DNA from: Rhodospirillales bacterium
Lineage (GTDB): Bacteria; Pseudomonadota; Alphaproteobacteria; UBA828
Assembly (NCBI GenBank): GCA_026712885.1
Contig: JAPOPO010000427.1
Location: 1 to 12,544 of the forward strand
Direction of reading: 5' to 3'
Length of the DNA stretch: 12,544 nucleotides
In this document: positions 1-8,253 of the stretch, piece after piece
Layout of the letters: each line of letters begins with the position of its first letter
How positions within the stretch are numbered: the stretch's first letter is position 1
Program-made: the position numbers and the translations under genes
Notes under the pieces: generated by a model
Told to the model about the DNA's origin: nothing
Databases searched by the model: none
The model's input: only the letters and a program-made list of their open reading frames with translations

Positions 1-215
1 ATGCGATAGATCCGCGCGGAGTTGCGAAGCCGCTTCAGATGCTCGGCCAGGCGGAAGACGGCGGGGCCGCCGGCGGTGTCGTAGCAGCGGATACCCTCGA
101 AGACCGAGGAGCCGAACTGAACGGCGATGGCCAGGATATGGACCGTGGCGTCCTGCCAGCGGACGAACTCCCCGTCGCGCCAGATCCACTCGGTCTCCTT
201 GAATGTCGTGCTCAT
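1..215 (-). CDS. ilvE: Branched-chain amino acid aminotransferase, N-terminal part (cut by window edge)
   Basis: This class IV PLP-dependent transaminase interconverts leucine, isoleucine and valine with their 2-oxo acids, using glutamate/2-oxoglutarate, in the cytosol. Only the first 71 codons are present; the gene continues past base 1. The visible part has the family's N-terminal signature in order: W-x-W-R-D-G-E-F-V near residues 10-18, D-A-T-V-H at 22-26, then F-G-S-S-V-F-E-G-I-R-C-Y at 34-45, and F-R-L-x-E-H-L-x-R-L at 54-63 followed by S-A-R-I-Y. The catalytic lysine lies in the missing part. The ATG at 213-215 is preceded by GGAGAG at good spacing, which supports this start. The gene is divergent from the NusG-like gene, with a 243-base shared upstream region. 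D-amino acid aminotransferase and aminodeoxychorismate lyase share the fold, but the SVFEGIR segment is typical of IlvE. Confidence 0.88.
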   Translation of the reverse strand, partial: MSTTFKETEWIWRDGEFVRWQDATVHILAIAVQFGSSVFEGIRCYDTAGGPAVFRLAEHLKRLRNSARIYR

Positions 216-363
216 CGTCTCTCCGGCAGGCTCGAGGGGCGTGCGGGCGGGGATGTTAGTGGAGCAGGGGCCGCGCGGCCATCCTTGTTGCATCCTCTGT
301 CAGTGCCGGTCGCACACCACCGACCTCCGCCGCCGTCGTGCACGGCGCAACATGTTCGCTTTT

Positions 364-398
364 CGTTCCACATAGTGTCCATTACATATATAGTGACC
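364..398 (+). promoter_or_regulatory. AT-rich candidate promoter/operator upstream of the NusG-like gene
   Basis: The 216-458 spacer is GC-rich except for a short AT-rich island around 381-392. TATATA at 387-392 could act as a -10 box, but the matching -35 position (about 364-369, CGTTCC) is poor. Two near-identical 10-mers, CATAGTGTCC at 371-380 and TATAGTGACC at 389-398, match at 8 of 10 positions. They lie 18 bases apart in direct orientation, as a tandem regulator site might. The island could equally serve the divergent ilvE gene. The rest of the spacer shows no RNA gene or clear hairpin. This is an inference from base composition and position. Confidence 0.25.
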
Positions 399-458
399 AG
401 GAGCGGTTCTGGTTCAGCGAGTTCCGGCGCCTTGGGTCCAGCCGGTCAGAGGTTAGCG

Positions 459-959
459 ATGCACAACTGGTACGTTGTCCAGACGCGGCCCCATCAGGAG
501 CAGCGCGCCGAAGTCAATCTGGCGCGCCAGGGGTACCGGGTGTGGCTACCGGTGACGGAGCGCTCCCGCCGCCGGGCAAAGCGCATCGAGACCGGGTACG
601 CACCGCTCTTCCCGCAATACCTGTTCGTGCAACTCGATATCGGGCGCGAGCCGTGGCGCGCCATCAACGGCACCTTCGGGGTGAAGCGGCTTCTCGCCGA
701 CGGCCCGCGGCCCCAGCCGCTGCCCGGCGACTTCGTCGCTGCACTGCGGGAGGCGACCGGAACCGACGGGGTGAGCACGCCCGCGCCGCCCGACTTGCAG
801 CCTGGAGATGCCGTTACCATCACCGTTGGTCCCTTCGCGGAGTGCGCGGCGGTCGTCCTGCGGCTTGCGCCGCGCGAGCGGGTCGAGGTGCTGCTGGATG
901 TTCTGGGCGGGCGGGTGCCGGCCCGGCTTCCCATTCGATCGGTGATCGCCACCGCCTGA
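459..959 (+). CDS. Specialised NusG paralog (RfaH-like transcription elongation/antitermination factor)
   Basis: This 166-residue protein would bind RNA polymerase through its NGN domain and suppress pausing or termination on selected operons. The NGN domain spans about residues 3-100: W-Y-V-V-Q-T-R at 4-10, then P-L-F-P-Q-Y-L-F-V at 49-57, which resembles the RfaH stretch PLFPNYLFV, then W-R-A-I-N-G-T near 66-72. A KOW-type C-terminal domain covers about 113-163 (L-Q-P-G-D-x-V, then G-P-F at 124-126). The usual KOW glycine after G-P-F is alanine (A131), as in RfaH. The ATG at 459 was chosen because AGAGG sits six bases upstream and homology begins there; the frame is open back to base 39 but that extension has no family similarity. 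Such factors often sit at the head of polysaccharide clusters, and none is visible here, so its target is unknown. The housekeeping NusG is normally about 175-180 residues and linked to secE and rplK, which are absent. Confidence 0.85.
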   Translation: MHNWYVVQTRPHQEQRAEVNLARQGYRVWLPVTERSRRRAKRIETGYAPLFPQYLFVQLDIGREPWRAINGTFGVKRLLADGPRPQPLPGDFVAALREATGTDGVSTPAPPDLQPGDAVTITVGPFAECAAVVLRLAPRERVEVLLDVLGGRVPARLPIRSVIATA

Positions 960-964
960 GCAGG

Positions 965-992
965 CCGGCAGCACGCCGGGGACGCAAGCCCC
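965..992. terminator. Possible hairpins between converging genes
   Basis: The 37 bases between the converging stop codons contain two small perfect stems: CCGGC(965-969)/GCCGG(975-979) with a five-base loop, and GGGG(978-981)/CCCC(989-992) with a seven-base loop. They overlap, so only one can form at a time. No T-run follows on either strand, so this is not a classical intrinsic terminator. Its position between converging genes is the main reason to note it. Confidence 0.2.
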
Positions 993-996
993 CCGC

Positions 997-1917
997 TTAT
1001 CCCTTGCCCCGGTAGATGCCGATGACCGTGTTCAGCATGGCGAGCGCGTCAACGCGCGGGCGCTGGAAGCTGTTGCGGCCGATGATCGAGCCGCTGCCCC
1101 CACCGGCATGGATCGCGCGAACCTCGCCGAAGAGCCCTTCCAGCCCCTTCGCGGCGCCGCCGGAGAAGACCACCAACCTGCGCCCGGCGAAGGCCGCCTG
1201 CATGATGTGCGCGATCCGCTTCTCCAGCGTCTCGCCGTTTATGCCTGCGGCGTCGTAGGCCTTGGCGGCGGCCTCCTGCTCCAGATGGGCGGTGGGCGGC
1301 TTGACCTTGATGACGTGGGCGCCGGCAAGCGCGGCCATGTGGGCTGCATAGGCCACCACGTCGAGCGCGGTCTCGCCCTCCTTGGAGAGCGACCCGCCAC
1401 GCGGGTAGGACCAGACCACCACCGCGAGCCCGTGAGCCTTCGCCTCCGCCGCGAGCTCGCGGATCTCCTCGATCATCTCGTACTGCTGATCTGAAGCGGG
1501 ATAGACAGTGAAGCCGATGGCCGAGCAGCCCAGCCGGAGCGCGTCGCGTACCGAGCCGGTGACCGCCTGATCCCTGGCCGAGCCCAGCGAATTGGCGTTG
1601 TTGACCTTGAGGATGGTCGGGATCGCGCCCGCGAAACTTTCAGCGCCCGCCTCGATCATGCCAAGCGGGCTCGCGAACGCGTTCAGGCCTGCGTCGATGG
1701 CAAGCTGCCAGTGGTAGTGCGGGTCGTAGGCAGGCGGGTTGGGCGCAAAGCTGCGCGCCGGACCATGCTCGAAGCCCTGATCGACGGGCAGGATGACCAT
1801 GCGCCCGGTACCGCCGAGGCGACCGTGCATCAGTATGCGAGCGAGATTCGCTTTCGTGCCCGGATTGTCGCTCTCATACCAGGAGAGAATATCTCTGACG
1901 CGCCTGGTGATTCGCAT
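997..1917 (-). CDS. fbaB: Fructose-bisphosphate aldolase, class I (DhnA/FbaB type)
   Basis: This enzyme cleaves or forms fructose-1,6-bisphosphate from dihydroxyacetone phosphate and glyceraldehyde-3-phosphate through a Schiff base, without metal. The 306-residue protein is a single TIM barrel of the DhnA/archaeal type. Visible landmarks are L-P-V-D-Q-G-F-E-H-G-P at 43-53, strand-end A-H-V-I-K-V-K-P-P at 200-208 with K204 the likely Schiff-base lysine, F-S-G-G at 251-254, and the phosphate-binding G-G-G-S-G-S-I-I-G-R at 272-281. The ATG at 1917 has AGGATAG upstream. It is the last gene of the block tkt-gap-pgk-(small protein)-aldolase, 38 bases after the small protein's stop, and converges on the NusG-like gene. 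DhnA-family members with other substrates exist (for example LsrF), but the linkage to gap and pgk supports FBP aldolase. Confidence 0.9.
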   Translation of the reverse strand: MRITRRVRDILSWYESDNPGTKANLARILMHGRLGGTGRMVILPVDQGFEHGPARSFAPNPPAYDPHYHWQLAIDAGLNAFASPLGMIEAGAESFAGAIPTILKVNNANSLGSARDQAVTGSVRDALRLGCSAIGFTVYPASDQQYEMIEEIRELAAEAKAHGLAVVVWSYPRGGSLSKEGETALDVVAYAAHMAALAGAHVIKVKPPTAHLEQEAAAKAYDAAGINGETLEKRIAHIMQAAFAGRRLVVFSGGAAKGLEGLFGEVRAIHAGGGSGSIIGRNSFQRPRVDALAMLNTVIGIYRGKG

Positions 1918-1955
1918 GGCCTATCCTGACCGAGGCGCGGCTGGTTTTCCAGAGC

Positions 1956-2390
1956 TTATGAGCGCCTGACACGCCCTTTCCTGAGATAGGCGGCGCTGTC
2001 GCGCTCCGGGTCGGCGGAATGGACGAGATCTAGCGCGCCCCGAGCCGGCCCGGCAGTAATCAGCCGGCCGCTCTGCTCGTCCGCGATGGCCTGGAGCGTC
2101 TTGCGCATGACTCCGCGGCCGGCGAACGCCACGTTGGCGAAACCGCGACTCAGCGCCTCGTGAGCAAGCACGGCGCTGCCCCTGCAGTCGATGACCACGT
2201 CGTGGTCGGCCTCCGGCACGGCCTCTCCGGCCTGCTCGAAGACTGCGCCGAGAAAGCCAAGCCCCGTGTAGGACGCCGCGCCCGGCGCGGACCAGAGCGT
2301 CACCGGGACTCCGGCCACGGCTGCCGCCGTGAGCGCGCCGATGGCCTGGTCGAGATCGTGCACGACGATCGCGGGCCGCCGTACGCTCAT
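1956..2390 (-). CDS. Conserved small protein of unknown function between pgk and aldolase
   Basis: I do not recognise a named family for this 144-residue protein. Its composition is Ala/Gly/Val-rich and suggests a small alpha/beta fold: a first strand at A-I-V-V-H-D (7-12), a helix rich in alanine, a strand V-P-V-T-L-W-S (28-34), a glycine-containing Y-T-G-L-G-F-L-G-A-V-F segment (41-51), a strand ending V-V-I-D-C-R-G (65-71), a helix, then A-N-V-A-F-A-G (85-91). The C-terminus is basic (R-K-G-R-V-R-R-S). No signal peptide or membrane segment is seen. The ATG at 2390 lies seven bases after the pgk stop with no strong ribosome site, so translational coupling to pgk is likely; the frame is open further upstream only inside pgk. 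From memory, small uncharacterised genes occupy this position in other alphaproteobacterial gap-pgk-aldolase operons, but I could not check that. A role linked to triose-phosphate metabolism is inferred from position only. Confidence 0.72.
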   Translation of the reverse strand: MSVRRPAIVVHDLDQAIGALTAAAVAGVPVTLWSAPGAASYTGLGFLGAVFEQAGEAVPEADHDVVIDCRGSAVLAHEALSRGFANVAFAGRGVMRKTLQAIADEQSGRLITAGPARGALDLVHSADPERDSAAYLRKGRVRRS

Positions 2391-2397
2391 GGCTGGT

Positions 2398-3606
<1,209 letters not shown>

Positions 3607-3643
3607 GCCGCGAGCGCCAGGCTGGAGGGTTGCGCGGGGCCCC

Positions 3644-4648
3644 TCACAGGTTGCCCAGATGGGCCGCGACATCGCCCATCCGGTTCGAAAAGCCCCATTC
3701 GTTGTCGTACCAGGAGAGCACGCGGCCGAGCGTGCCGTCGACCACGGCGGTCTGGCCGGCATCGACGATCGAGCTTTCCGGCCGGTGGTTGAAGTCGACC
3801 GAGACCAGCGGCTCCTCGCTGTAGGCCAGAACGCCGGCCATGGCGCCGGCAGCGGCGCTCGCCACGGCCTCGTTGATCTCGTCCACGGATGTCGCCCGCT
3901 TGGCGACGAAGTTGAGATCGACCATCGAGACGTTGGCCGTCGGCACCCTGACTGCCGTGCCGTCCAGCTTGCCGGCGAGCGCGGGCAGCACGAGGCCCAC
4001 GGCGCGCGCGGCGCCCGTGGAGGTGGGGATCATCGAGCCCGCCGCGCCGCGGGCGCGCCGCAGGTCCTTGTGCAGGGTATCGAGCACCGGCTGGTCCAGG
4101 GTGTAGGCGTGCACCGTGGTCATGAATCCGCTCTCGATCCCGATCGCCTCGTGCAGTACCGACGCGACCGGGGCCAGGCAGTTGGTGGTGCACGACGCGT
4201 TGGAGACGATGCGGTGCTCAGGCGTGAGCGCCTGGTGGTTGACGCCATAGACCACGGTAAGGTCGGAATCCGTGCCGGGGGCCGAGATCAGGACCGCGCG
4301 GGCGCCGGCCTCCAAGTGCGCCGCGGCCTTCTCGCGCGCCGTGAAGATGCCGGTGCATTCCAGCGCCACGTCGATGCCGAGGTCGGCCCAGGGCAGCCGC
4401 GCCGGGTCGCGCTCGCTCAGCACCTTGATCGGTCCCGCGCCGATGTCGATGGACCCGTCCGCCACCTCGATGGTGCCGGGGAAGCGCCCGTGGACCGAAT
4501 CGTAGCGCAGCAGGTGGGCGTTGGTCTCCACGTCGCCGAGGTCGTTGAGGGCGACGACGGTGAGATCGGTGCGGCCGGACTCGTGGATCGCGCGCAAGAT
4601 GTTGCGGCCGATCCGCCCGAATCCGTTGATGGCGATGCGAACCGTCAT
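3644..4648 (-). CDS. gap: Glyceraldehyde-3-phosphate dehydrogenase, type I
   Basis: This enzyme oxidatively phosphorylates glyceraldehyde-3-phosphate to 1,3-bisphosphoglycerate with NAD(P). The 334-residue protein has the Rossmann start I-N-G-F-G-R-I-G-R at 7-15, the cofactor-strand end N-D at 35-36, Y-D-S-V-H-G at 49-54, the active site S-N-A-S-C-T-T-N-C with catalytic Cys153, His180 in T-V-H, and the closing W-Y-D-N-E-W-G-F-S motif. After the active site, the loop D-T-L-H-K-D-L-R-R lacks the Leu-Pro pair of strictly NAD-dependent enzymes. Alphaproteobacterial homologues commonly read D-T-M-H-K-D here, so cofactor choice cannot be read from this alone. The ATG at 4648 follows GGAGGGAGC, one of the best ribosome sites in the window. 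A 100-base gap after tkt holds a candidate promoter, so gap and the genes after it may also be transcribed separately from tkt. Confidence 0.96.
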   Translation of the reverse strand: MTVRIAINGFGRIGRNILRAIHESGRTDLTVVALNDLGDVETNAHLLRYDSVHGRFPGTIEVADGSIDIGAGPIKVLSERDPARLPWADLGIDVALECTGIFTAREKAAAHLEAGARAVLISAPGTDSDLTVVYGVNHQALTPEHRIVSNASCTTNCLAPVASVLHEAIGIESGFMTTVHAYTLDQPVLDTLHKDLRRARGAAGSMIPTSTGAARAVGLVLPALAGKLDGTAVRVPTANVSMVDLNFVAKRATSVDEINEAVASAAAGAMAGVLAYSEEPLVSVDFNHRPESSIVDAGQTAVVDGTLGRVLSWYDNEWGFSNRMGDVAAHLGNL

Positions 4649-4677
4649 GCTCCCTCCACTGACCGAGATGCCGCGCC

Positions 4678-4706
4678 TTGCTATCGGCTTGGCCTGCGGC
4701 GGTCAA
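4678..4706 (-). promoter_or_regulatory. Candidate promoter for gap-pgk-aldolase genes
   Basis: On the minus strand the 100-base tkt-gap spacer contains TTGACC (4706-4701), a 17-base gap and TAGCAA (4683-4678). The -35 box fits the TTGAC preference of alphaproteobacterial housekeeping promoters. The -10 matches the consensus at only three positions, as is common in GC-rich members of the class. The gap start codon lies about 30 bases downstream. The call rests on motif and position only. Confidence 0.38.
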
Positions 4707-4748
4707 CCTGTGCCGCCGTGAGCATGGCCCGCGGCGGACCGGAACGCC

Positions 4749-6764
4749 CTACAGCCGCTCCCGCGCCGCTGCCACCACGGCGTCGGCCGTGATGCCGAAG
4801 TGGGCGTAGAGGTCCTTGGCAGGTGCCGAGCCGCCGAAGCTCCGCATCCCGACGACGGTGCCGCCGGAGCCCACGTAGCGCTCCCAGCCGAGCGGGCTTG
4901 CGGCTTCGACCGCAACCCGCAGCACGTCTGCGCCGCCAAGCACGCTCTCGCGATAGGTGGGCTCCTGCTGATCGAACAGCTCCCAGCAGGGGAGCGACAC
5001 CAGCCGCGTCGGCACGCCGTCCGCTTCCAGCACCTGCCGCGCCTCGTCGGCAATTGCGCATTCCGAACCCGTCGCGAGCAGGACAACGCGCGGCGTCCCC
5101 GACGACGCCTCGCGCAGCACGTAGCCGCCGCGCGCGCAAGCGTTCTCGGAGCCATTCTCGCCATCCCGCAGATAAGGCACGCCCTGCCGAGTCAGCGCCA
5201 GCACCGACGGGCGCTCGGCGTTGGCCAGGGCGAGTTCCCAGCATTCCGCCGTCTCGATGGCATCGGCAGGCCGGAAGAGAAGCAGGTTGGGCATGGCCCG
5301 CAGGCTGGCCAAGTGCTCGATCGGCTGATGGGTCGGGCCGTCTTCCCCGAGGCCGATGGAATCGTGGGTCATCACATAGATGACGCGGAGCTCCATGAGC
5401 GCGGACAGCCGGATCGCCGGCCGGCAATAGTCGGTGAAGGTGAGGAAGGTGCCGCCGAAAGGGATGACGCCGCCGTGGAGCGCCATGCCGTTCATCACCG
5501 CGCCCATGGCATGCTCGCGCACACCGTAATAGAGGTAGCGGCCGCCGTAGTCGCCGGGCGCGATCGGCGCGAGCTCGTCGCTCTTCGTGCCGTTGGAGCC
5601 CGTGAGGTCGGCCGAGCCGCCGACGAGAGAAGGCAAGGCGTCCGCGATGGCGCCGATGACACGCTTGTTGGCGACCCTGGTGGCGATGGTGGGGCGCTCG
5701 TCGGCAAGCGTGGCCCTCAGGCCCGCGAGAGCCTCCGCGAGTGCCGCCGGCAGCGCTCCTGCGGCCGCACCGTCGAATTCGGCCCGGCGATCCTCGTCGA
5801 GGGCGGCGCGGCGCGTCTCCCACGCCTCACGCGCTTCCCTGCCTCGTGCGCCGGCGGCGCGCCAGGCGTCGAGGATCGCGTCGGGTACCGTGAAGGGCGC
5901 GTGCGGCCAATCCAACGCCTCGCGGGTGCCCACGATCTCGTCAGGCCCGAGCGGCGCGCCGTGGCTCGCGGCGGTGCCGGCCTTCGTTGGCGCGCCGTAG
6001 CCGATCACCGTGCGGCATTCGATCATCGAAGGCCGAGCCTCGGCCTTGGCGGCAGCGATCGCCACTGCCACCGCGTCGGGGTCGTGGCCATCGACGCGTT
6101 GTGTGTGCCAGCCGGCGGACTCGAACCTGGTCCTCGCGTCGTCCGAGTAGGAGAGGCTGGTGGGACCGTCGATGGAGATGTCGTTCGAATCGTAGAGCAC
6201 GATCAGGCGGTCCAGCCGCAGATGGCCCGCGAGCGAGATCGCCTCCTGGCTGATGCCCTCCATCAGGCAGCCGTCGCCGCAGACGACATATGTGTGATGG
6301 TCCACAAGGTCCGCGCCGAAGCGGGCAGCCATGCTGCGCTCCGCCAGGGCCATGCCGACCGCATTGGCGAGGCCTTGGCCGAGCGGGCCGGTCGTGGTCT
6401 CGATCCCGGCGGCGAGGCCGTACTCCGGATGGCCGGCGGTGCGGCTGCCGAGCTGGCGGAAGTTGCGGATCTCGTCGATGTCGATGTCCGGATAGCCGGT
6501 GAGATAGAGCAGCGAATAGAGCAGCATCGAGCCGTGACCGTTTGAGAGCACGAAGCGGTCCCGGTCGGGCCAGTCGGGGTGCGCCGGATCGAACTTGAGG
6601 AAGCGGCCGAAGAGCACGGTCGCGACATCGGCAAGGCCTAACGGCATGCCGGGATGGCCGGAGCGGGCCTGCTCCACCGCATCCATCGAGAGGGCGCGGA
6701 TGGCGTTTGCCATGTCCGCGTGATCGACGCGCGCTGCGCGCCCTTCAACCGTTGTGGAAGGCAT
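4749..6764 (-). CDS. tkt: Transketolase
   Basis: This thiamine diphosphate enzyme moves two-carbon ketol units between sugar phosphates, linking the pentose phosphate pathway to fructose-6-phosphate and glyceraldehyde-3-phosphate. The 671-residue length is normal. In the N-terminal pyrophosphate domain are S-G-H-P-G-M-P at 35-41, S-N-G-H-G-S at 74-79, G-P-L-G-Q-G at 126-131 and the ThDP/metal motif from G-D-G at 163-165 to N-D-I at 194-196. The central pyrimidine domain has G-S-A-D-L-T-G-S-N and the Y-Y-G-V-R-E-H-A-M-G segment with the catalytic glutamate. A C-terminal regulatory domain ends in A-R-E-R-L. The ATG at 6764 has GAGGG very close upstream; the internal Met18 is an alternative start. 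1-deoxyxylulose-5-phosphate synthase is ruled out by motif order. It is followed by gap and preceded, after 90 bases, by the DUF924 gene. Confidence 0.96.
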   Translation of the reverse strand: MPSTTVEGRAARVDHADMANAIRALSMDAVEQARSGHPGMPLGLADVATVLFGRFLKFDPAHPDWPDRDRFVLSNGHGSMLLYSLLYLTGYPDIDIDEIRNFRQLGSRTAGHPEYGLAAGIETTTGPLGQGLANAVGMALAERSMAARFGADLVDHHTYVVCGDGCLMEGISQEAISLAGHLRLDRLIVLYDSNDISIDGPTSLSYSDDARTRFESAGWHTQRVDGHDPDAVAVAIAAAKAEARPSMIECRTVIGYGAPTKAGTAASHGAPLGPDEIVGTREALDWPHAPFTVPDAILDAWRAAGARGREAREAWETRRAALDEDRRAEFDGAAAGALPAALAEALAGLRATLADERPTIATRVANKRVIGAIADALPSLVGGSADLTGSNGTKSDELAPIAPGDYGGRYLYYGVREHAMGAVMNGMALHGGVIPFGGTFLTFTDYCRPAIRLSALMELRVIYVMTHDSIGLGEDGPTHQPIEHLASLRAMPNLLLFRPADAIETAECWELALANAERPSVLALTRQGVPYLRDGENGSENACARGGYVLREASSGTPRVVLLATGSECAIADEARQVLEADGVPTRLVSLPCWELFDQQEPTYRESVLGGADVLRVAVEAASPLGWERYVGSGGTVVGMRSFGGSAPAKDLYAHFGITADAVVAAARERL

Positions 6765-6808
6765 GGGCCCTCGCCTTGTGCCGCGCCGTCGCGCCGAAAA
6801 GTGGGCGC

Positions 6809-6837
6809 AACATGCCCCCCGCCGGGGTGAGCGTCAA
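6809..6837 (-). promoter_or_regulatory. Candidate tkt promoter
   Basis: On the minus strand the 90-base gap upstream of tkt has TTGACG (6837-6832), a 17-base spacer and CATGTT (6814-6809), about 45 bases before the tkt start. The -35 matches five of six consensus bases; the -10 matches three. The spacer itself contains a CCCC-GGC-GGGG mini-hairpin without a T-run. This placement would make tkt the first gene of the carbon-metabolism transcript, separate from kdsB-DUF924. Confidence 0.38.
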
Positions 6838-6854
6838 CCGCGCGGTCGCGCGGA

Positions 6855-7391
6855 TCAGAACGAGGAGTTGGGCGTCTTCAGGAAGGCGATTTCTTCCGCC
6901 GTGGAAGGGCGCGAGAGCGCCTCGTTGCGGTGCGGATAGTGCCCGAAGCGATCGATGATCGCCTTGTGCTGCAGCTCGTATTTCAGGCTCTCGGGATCGT
7001 CGAGGGATTCGAAGAGGGTGACGGCGATTTCGTGGATGCGGGGCGATTCGCTGTGCTCGTAGGGCATGTAAAAGAACTTGCGGCGCTCTAACGGGATCGC
7101 CCGGTCGGCACCGGTGCGCACCGCCTCCTGCGCCAGCGCGAGCGCCATGCCGTCGCAGGCAAAGGCGCGCGGGTCCTCGCGGTAGAGGTTTCGGGAGAAT
7201 TGGTCGAGCACGATGATCTCGGCGAGGCGGCCCTCCGGCGCGTCGCGCCAGTCGTGCAGCTCACCCAGGGCGGCGCTGGCGTGAAGGGCGCCGAACTCGG
7301 TGCGGATCGCCTTGTCGAAGGCGGGGTCCTTGGCCCACCACTGATCGGGGCCGTTGCGTTCGAACCAGAACGAGAGGACTTGTTCGATCAT
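6855..7391 (-). CDS. DUF924 family protein
   Basis: This 178-residue protein belongs to the DUF924 family (TPR-like, alpha-helical), whose biochemical role is not established to my knowledge. Family hallmarks are visible in order: V-L-S-F-W-F at 5-10, Q-W-W at 17-19, L-D-Q-F-S-R-N-L-Y-R at 62-71 followed by R-A-F-A-C-D, F-F-Y-M-P-Y-E-H-S-E at 106-115, and R-F-G-H-Y-P-H-R-N at 148-156 ahead of R-P-S-T-A-E-E. No signal peptide or membrane segment is seen, so it is probably cytosolic. The ATG at 7391 begins seven bases after the kdsB stop, and its ribosome site (GGAG) overlaps that stop codon, so its translation is probably coupled to kdsB. The pairing with kdsB says little about function, as DUF924 genes occur in many contexts. 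Confidence 0.9.
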   Translation of the reverse strand: MIEQVLSFWFERNGPDQWWAKDPAFDKAIRTEFGALHASAALGELHDWRDAPEGRLAEIIVLDQFSRNLYREDPRAFACDGMALALAQEAVRTGADRAIPLERRKFFYMPYEHSESPRIHEIAVTLFESLDDPESLKYELQHKAIIDRFGHYPHRNEALSRPSTAEEIAFLKTPNSSF

Positions 7392-7398
7392 CTATCTC

Positions 7399-8172
7399 TT
7401 ACTCCAGGCTGCCGGCGATCAGCGCTCGTGCCTGCTCGAGCTGTGCCGGTGTATCGACGCCGAGCGGGACCGTGTCCACGAACGCGACCTCGATGCGCAT
7501 TCCGTCCTCGAGCGCGCGGAGCTGCTCAAGGCGCTCGCGGCGTTCGAGCGGGCTCGGCGAGAGCGCGACAAAGCGGGCAAGCGCCTCGCGCCGGTATGCA
7601 TAGAGGCCGATATGGTGCCAGAGCGGCCCGTCGCCCGAGGGCGCGGTCGCACGGGTGAAGTAGAGGGCCCGGCCGTGGGCGTTGCCCGGCCGATGCGAGA
7701 CCACGGCCTTGACCACGCTGGGGTCGTCGCGCTCCGCCGGTTCGACGATCTCGGCCACGAGCGTGCCGATATCGACCGCAGGGTCCCCCAGCAGCGCCAG
7801 CGCTTGCGCCGGCAACTTGGGGTCGATGGTGGGCTGGTCTCCCTGCAGGTTTACCACCGCATCGTGCGCGCCCGCCGGATCGATTCTCTCTAGTGCCTCG
7901 TAGATGCGATCGGACCCCGAGGCGTGATCGGGGCGCGTGAGCACCGCGCGCCCGCCGGCGCTCTCGATCGCCTCCGCAATGGCGGGCTCGGCACAGGCGA
8001 CGACCACGGGGCCGATTCCCGCAGCCTCGGCCCGTTCCAGAACGTGCACGATCATTGGCCGGCCGGCGATGTCGGCAAGCGGCTTGCCGGGAAGTCGCGT
8101 CGAAGCCATGCGCGCCGGGATCAGCACGATGGGGTTCCTGGGTGGCGGACGAGTGGCGGCCGCGGCGCTCAT
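7399..8172 (-). CDS. kdsB: 3-deoxy-manno-octulosonate cytidylyltransferase (CMP-KDO synthetase)
   Basis: This enzyme activates KDO with CTP to CMP-KDO, the sugar donor for the inner core of lipopolysaccharide, in the cytosol. The 257-residue protein has the nucleotidyltransferase start I-P-A-R-M-A-S-T-R-L-P-G-K-P-L at 18-32, G-S-D-R-I at 86-90, the N-L-Q-G-D-Q-P motif at 108-114, H-I-G-L-Y-A-Y-R-R at 187-195, and the E-R-L-E-Q-L-R-A-L-E-D-G segment near the C-terminus that is typical of KdsB. The start at 8172 was preferred over the longer frame beginning at 8289 because GGGGAGG sits just upstream and the extra 39 residues lack family similarity. The family usually has Asp-Glu-Pro in the central motif; here it is D-Q-P, which is known to vary. 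It is divergent from the cytochrome c gene and followed by the DUF924 gene. Confidence 0.94.
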   Translation of the reverse strand: MSAAAATRPPPRNPIVLIPARMASTRLPGKPLADIAGRPMIVHVLERAEAAGIGPVVVACAEPAIAEAIESAGGRAVLTRPDHASGSDRIYEALERIDPAGAHDAVVNLQGDQPTIDPKLPAQALALLGDPAVDIGTLVAEIVEPAERDDPSVVKAVVSHRPGNAHGRALYFTRATAPSGDGPLWHHIGLYAYRREALARFVALSPSPLERRERLEQLRALEDGMRIEVAFVDTVPLGVDTPAQLEQARALIAGSLE

Positions 8173-8224
8173 CGGCCTCCCCTCACCCGCACATTCGCCT
8201 GCCTTTGCAGCTTCATTCGTAAGC

Positions 8225-8253
8225 GAGATAAGGCGCCGAGCGGCTCTTGTCGA
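8225..8253 (-). promoter_or_regulatory. Candidate kdsB promoter
   Basis: In the 190-base spacer between kdsB and the cytochrome gene, the minus strand reads TCGACA (8253-8248), 17 bases, then TATCTC (8230-8225), about 50 bases before the kdsB start. The -35 matches five of six consensus bases and the -10 three of six. For the divergent cytochrome gene only a weaker pair is seen on the plus strand: TTGGAC at 8282-8287 and GCTAAT at 8304-8309, 16 bases apart. Confidence 0.3.

Noticed and set aside
39..458. N-terminal extension of the NusG-like frame back to base 39
   Set aside because: It lies opposite the ilvE start and the divergent spacer, and has no family similarity. A good ribosome site and the NGN domain both mark 459 as the start.
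4800..6545. 581-codon open frame on the plus strand opposite tkt
   Set aside because: The minus strand encodes a full transketolase with all motifs. The plus frame is Arg/His/Gly-rich with no domain, as expected for the complement of a GC-rich gene.
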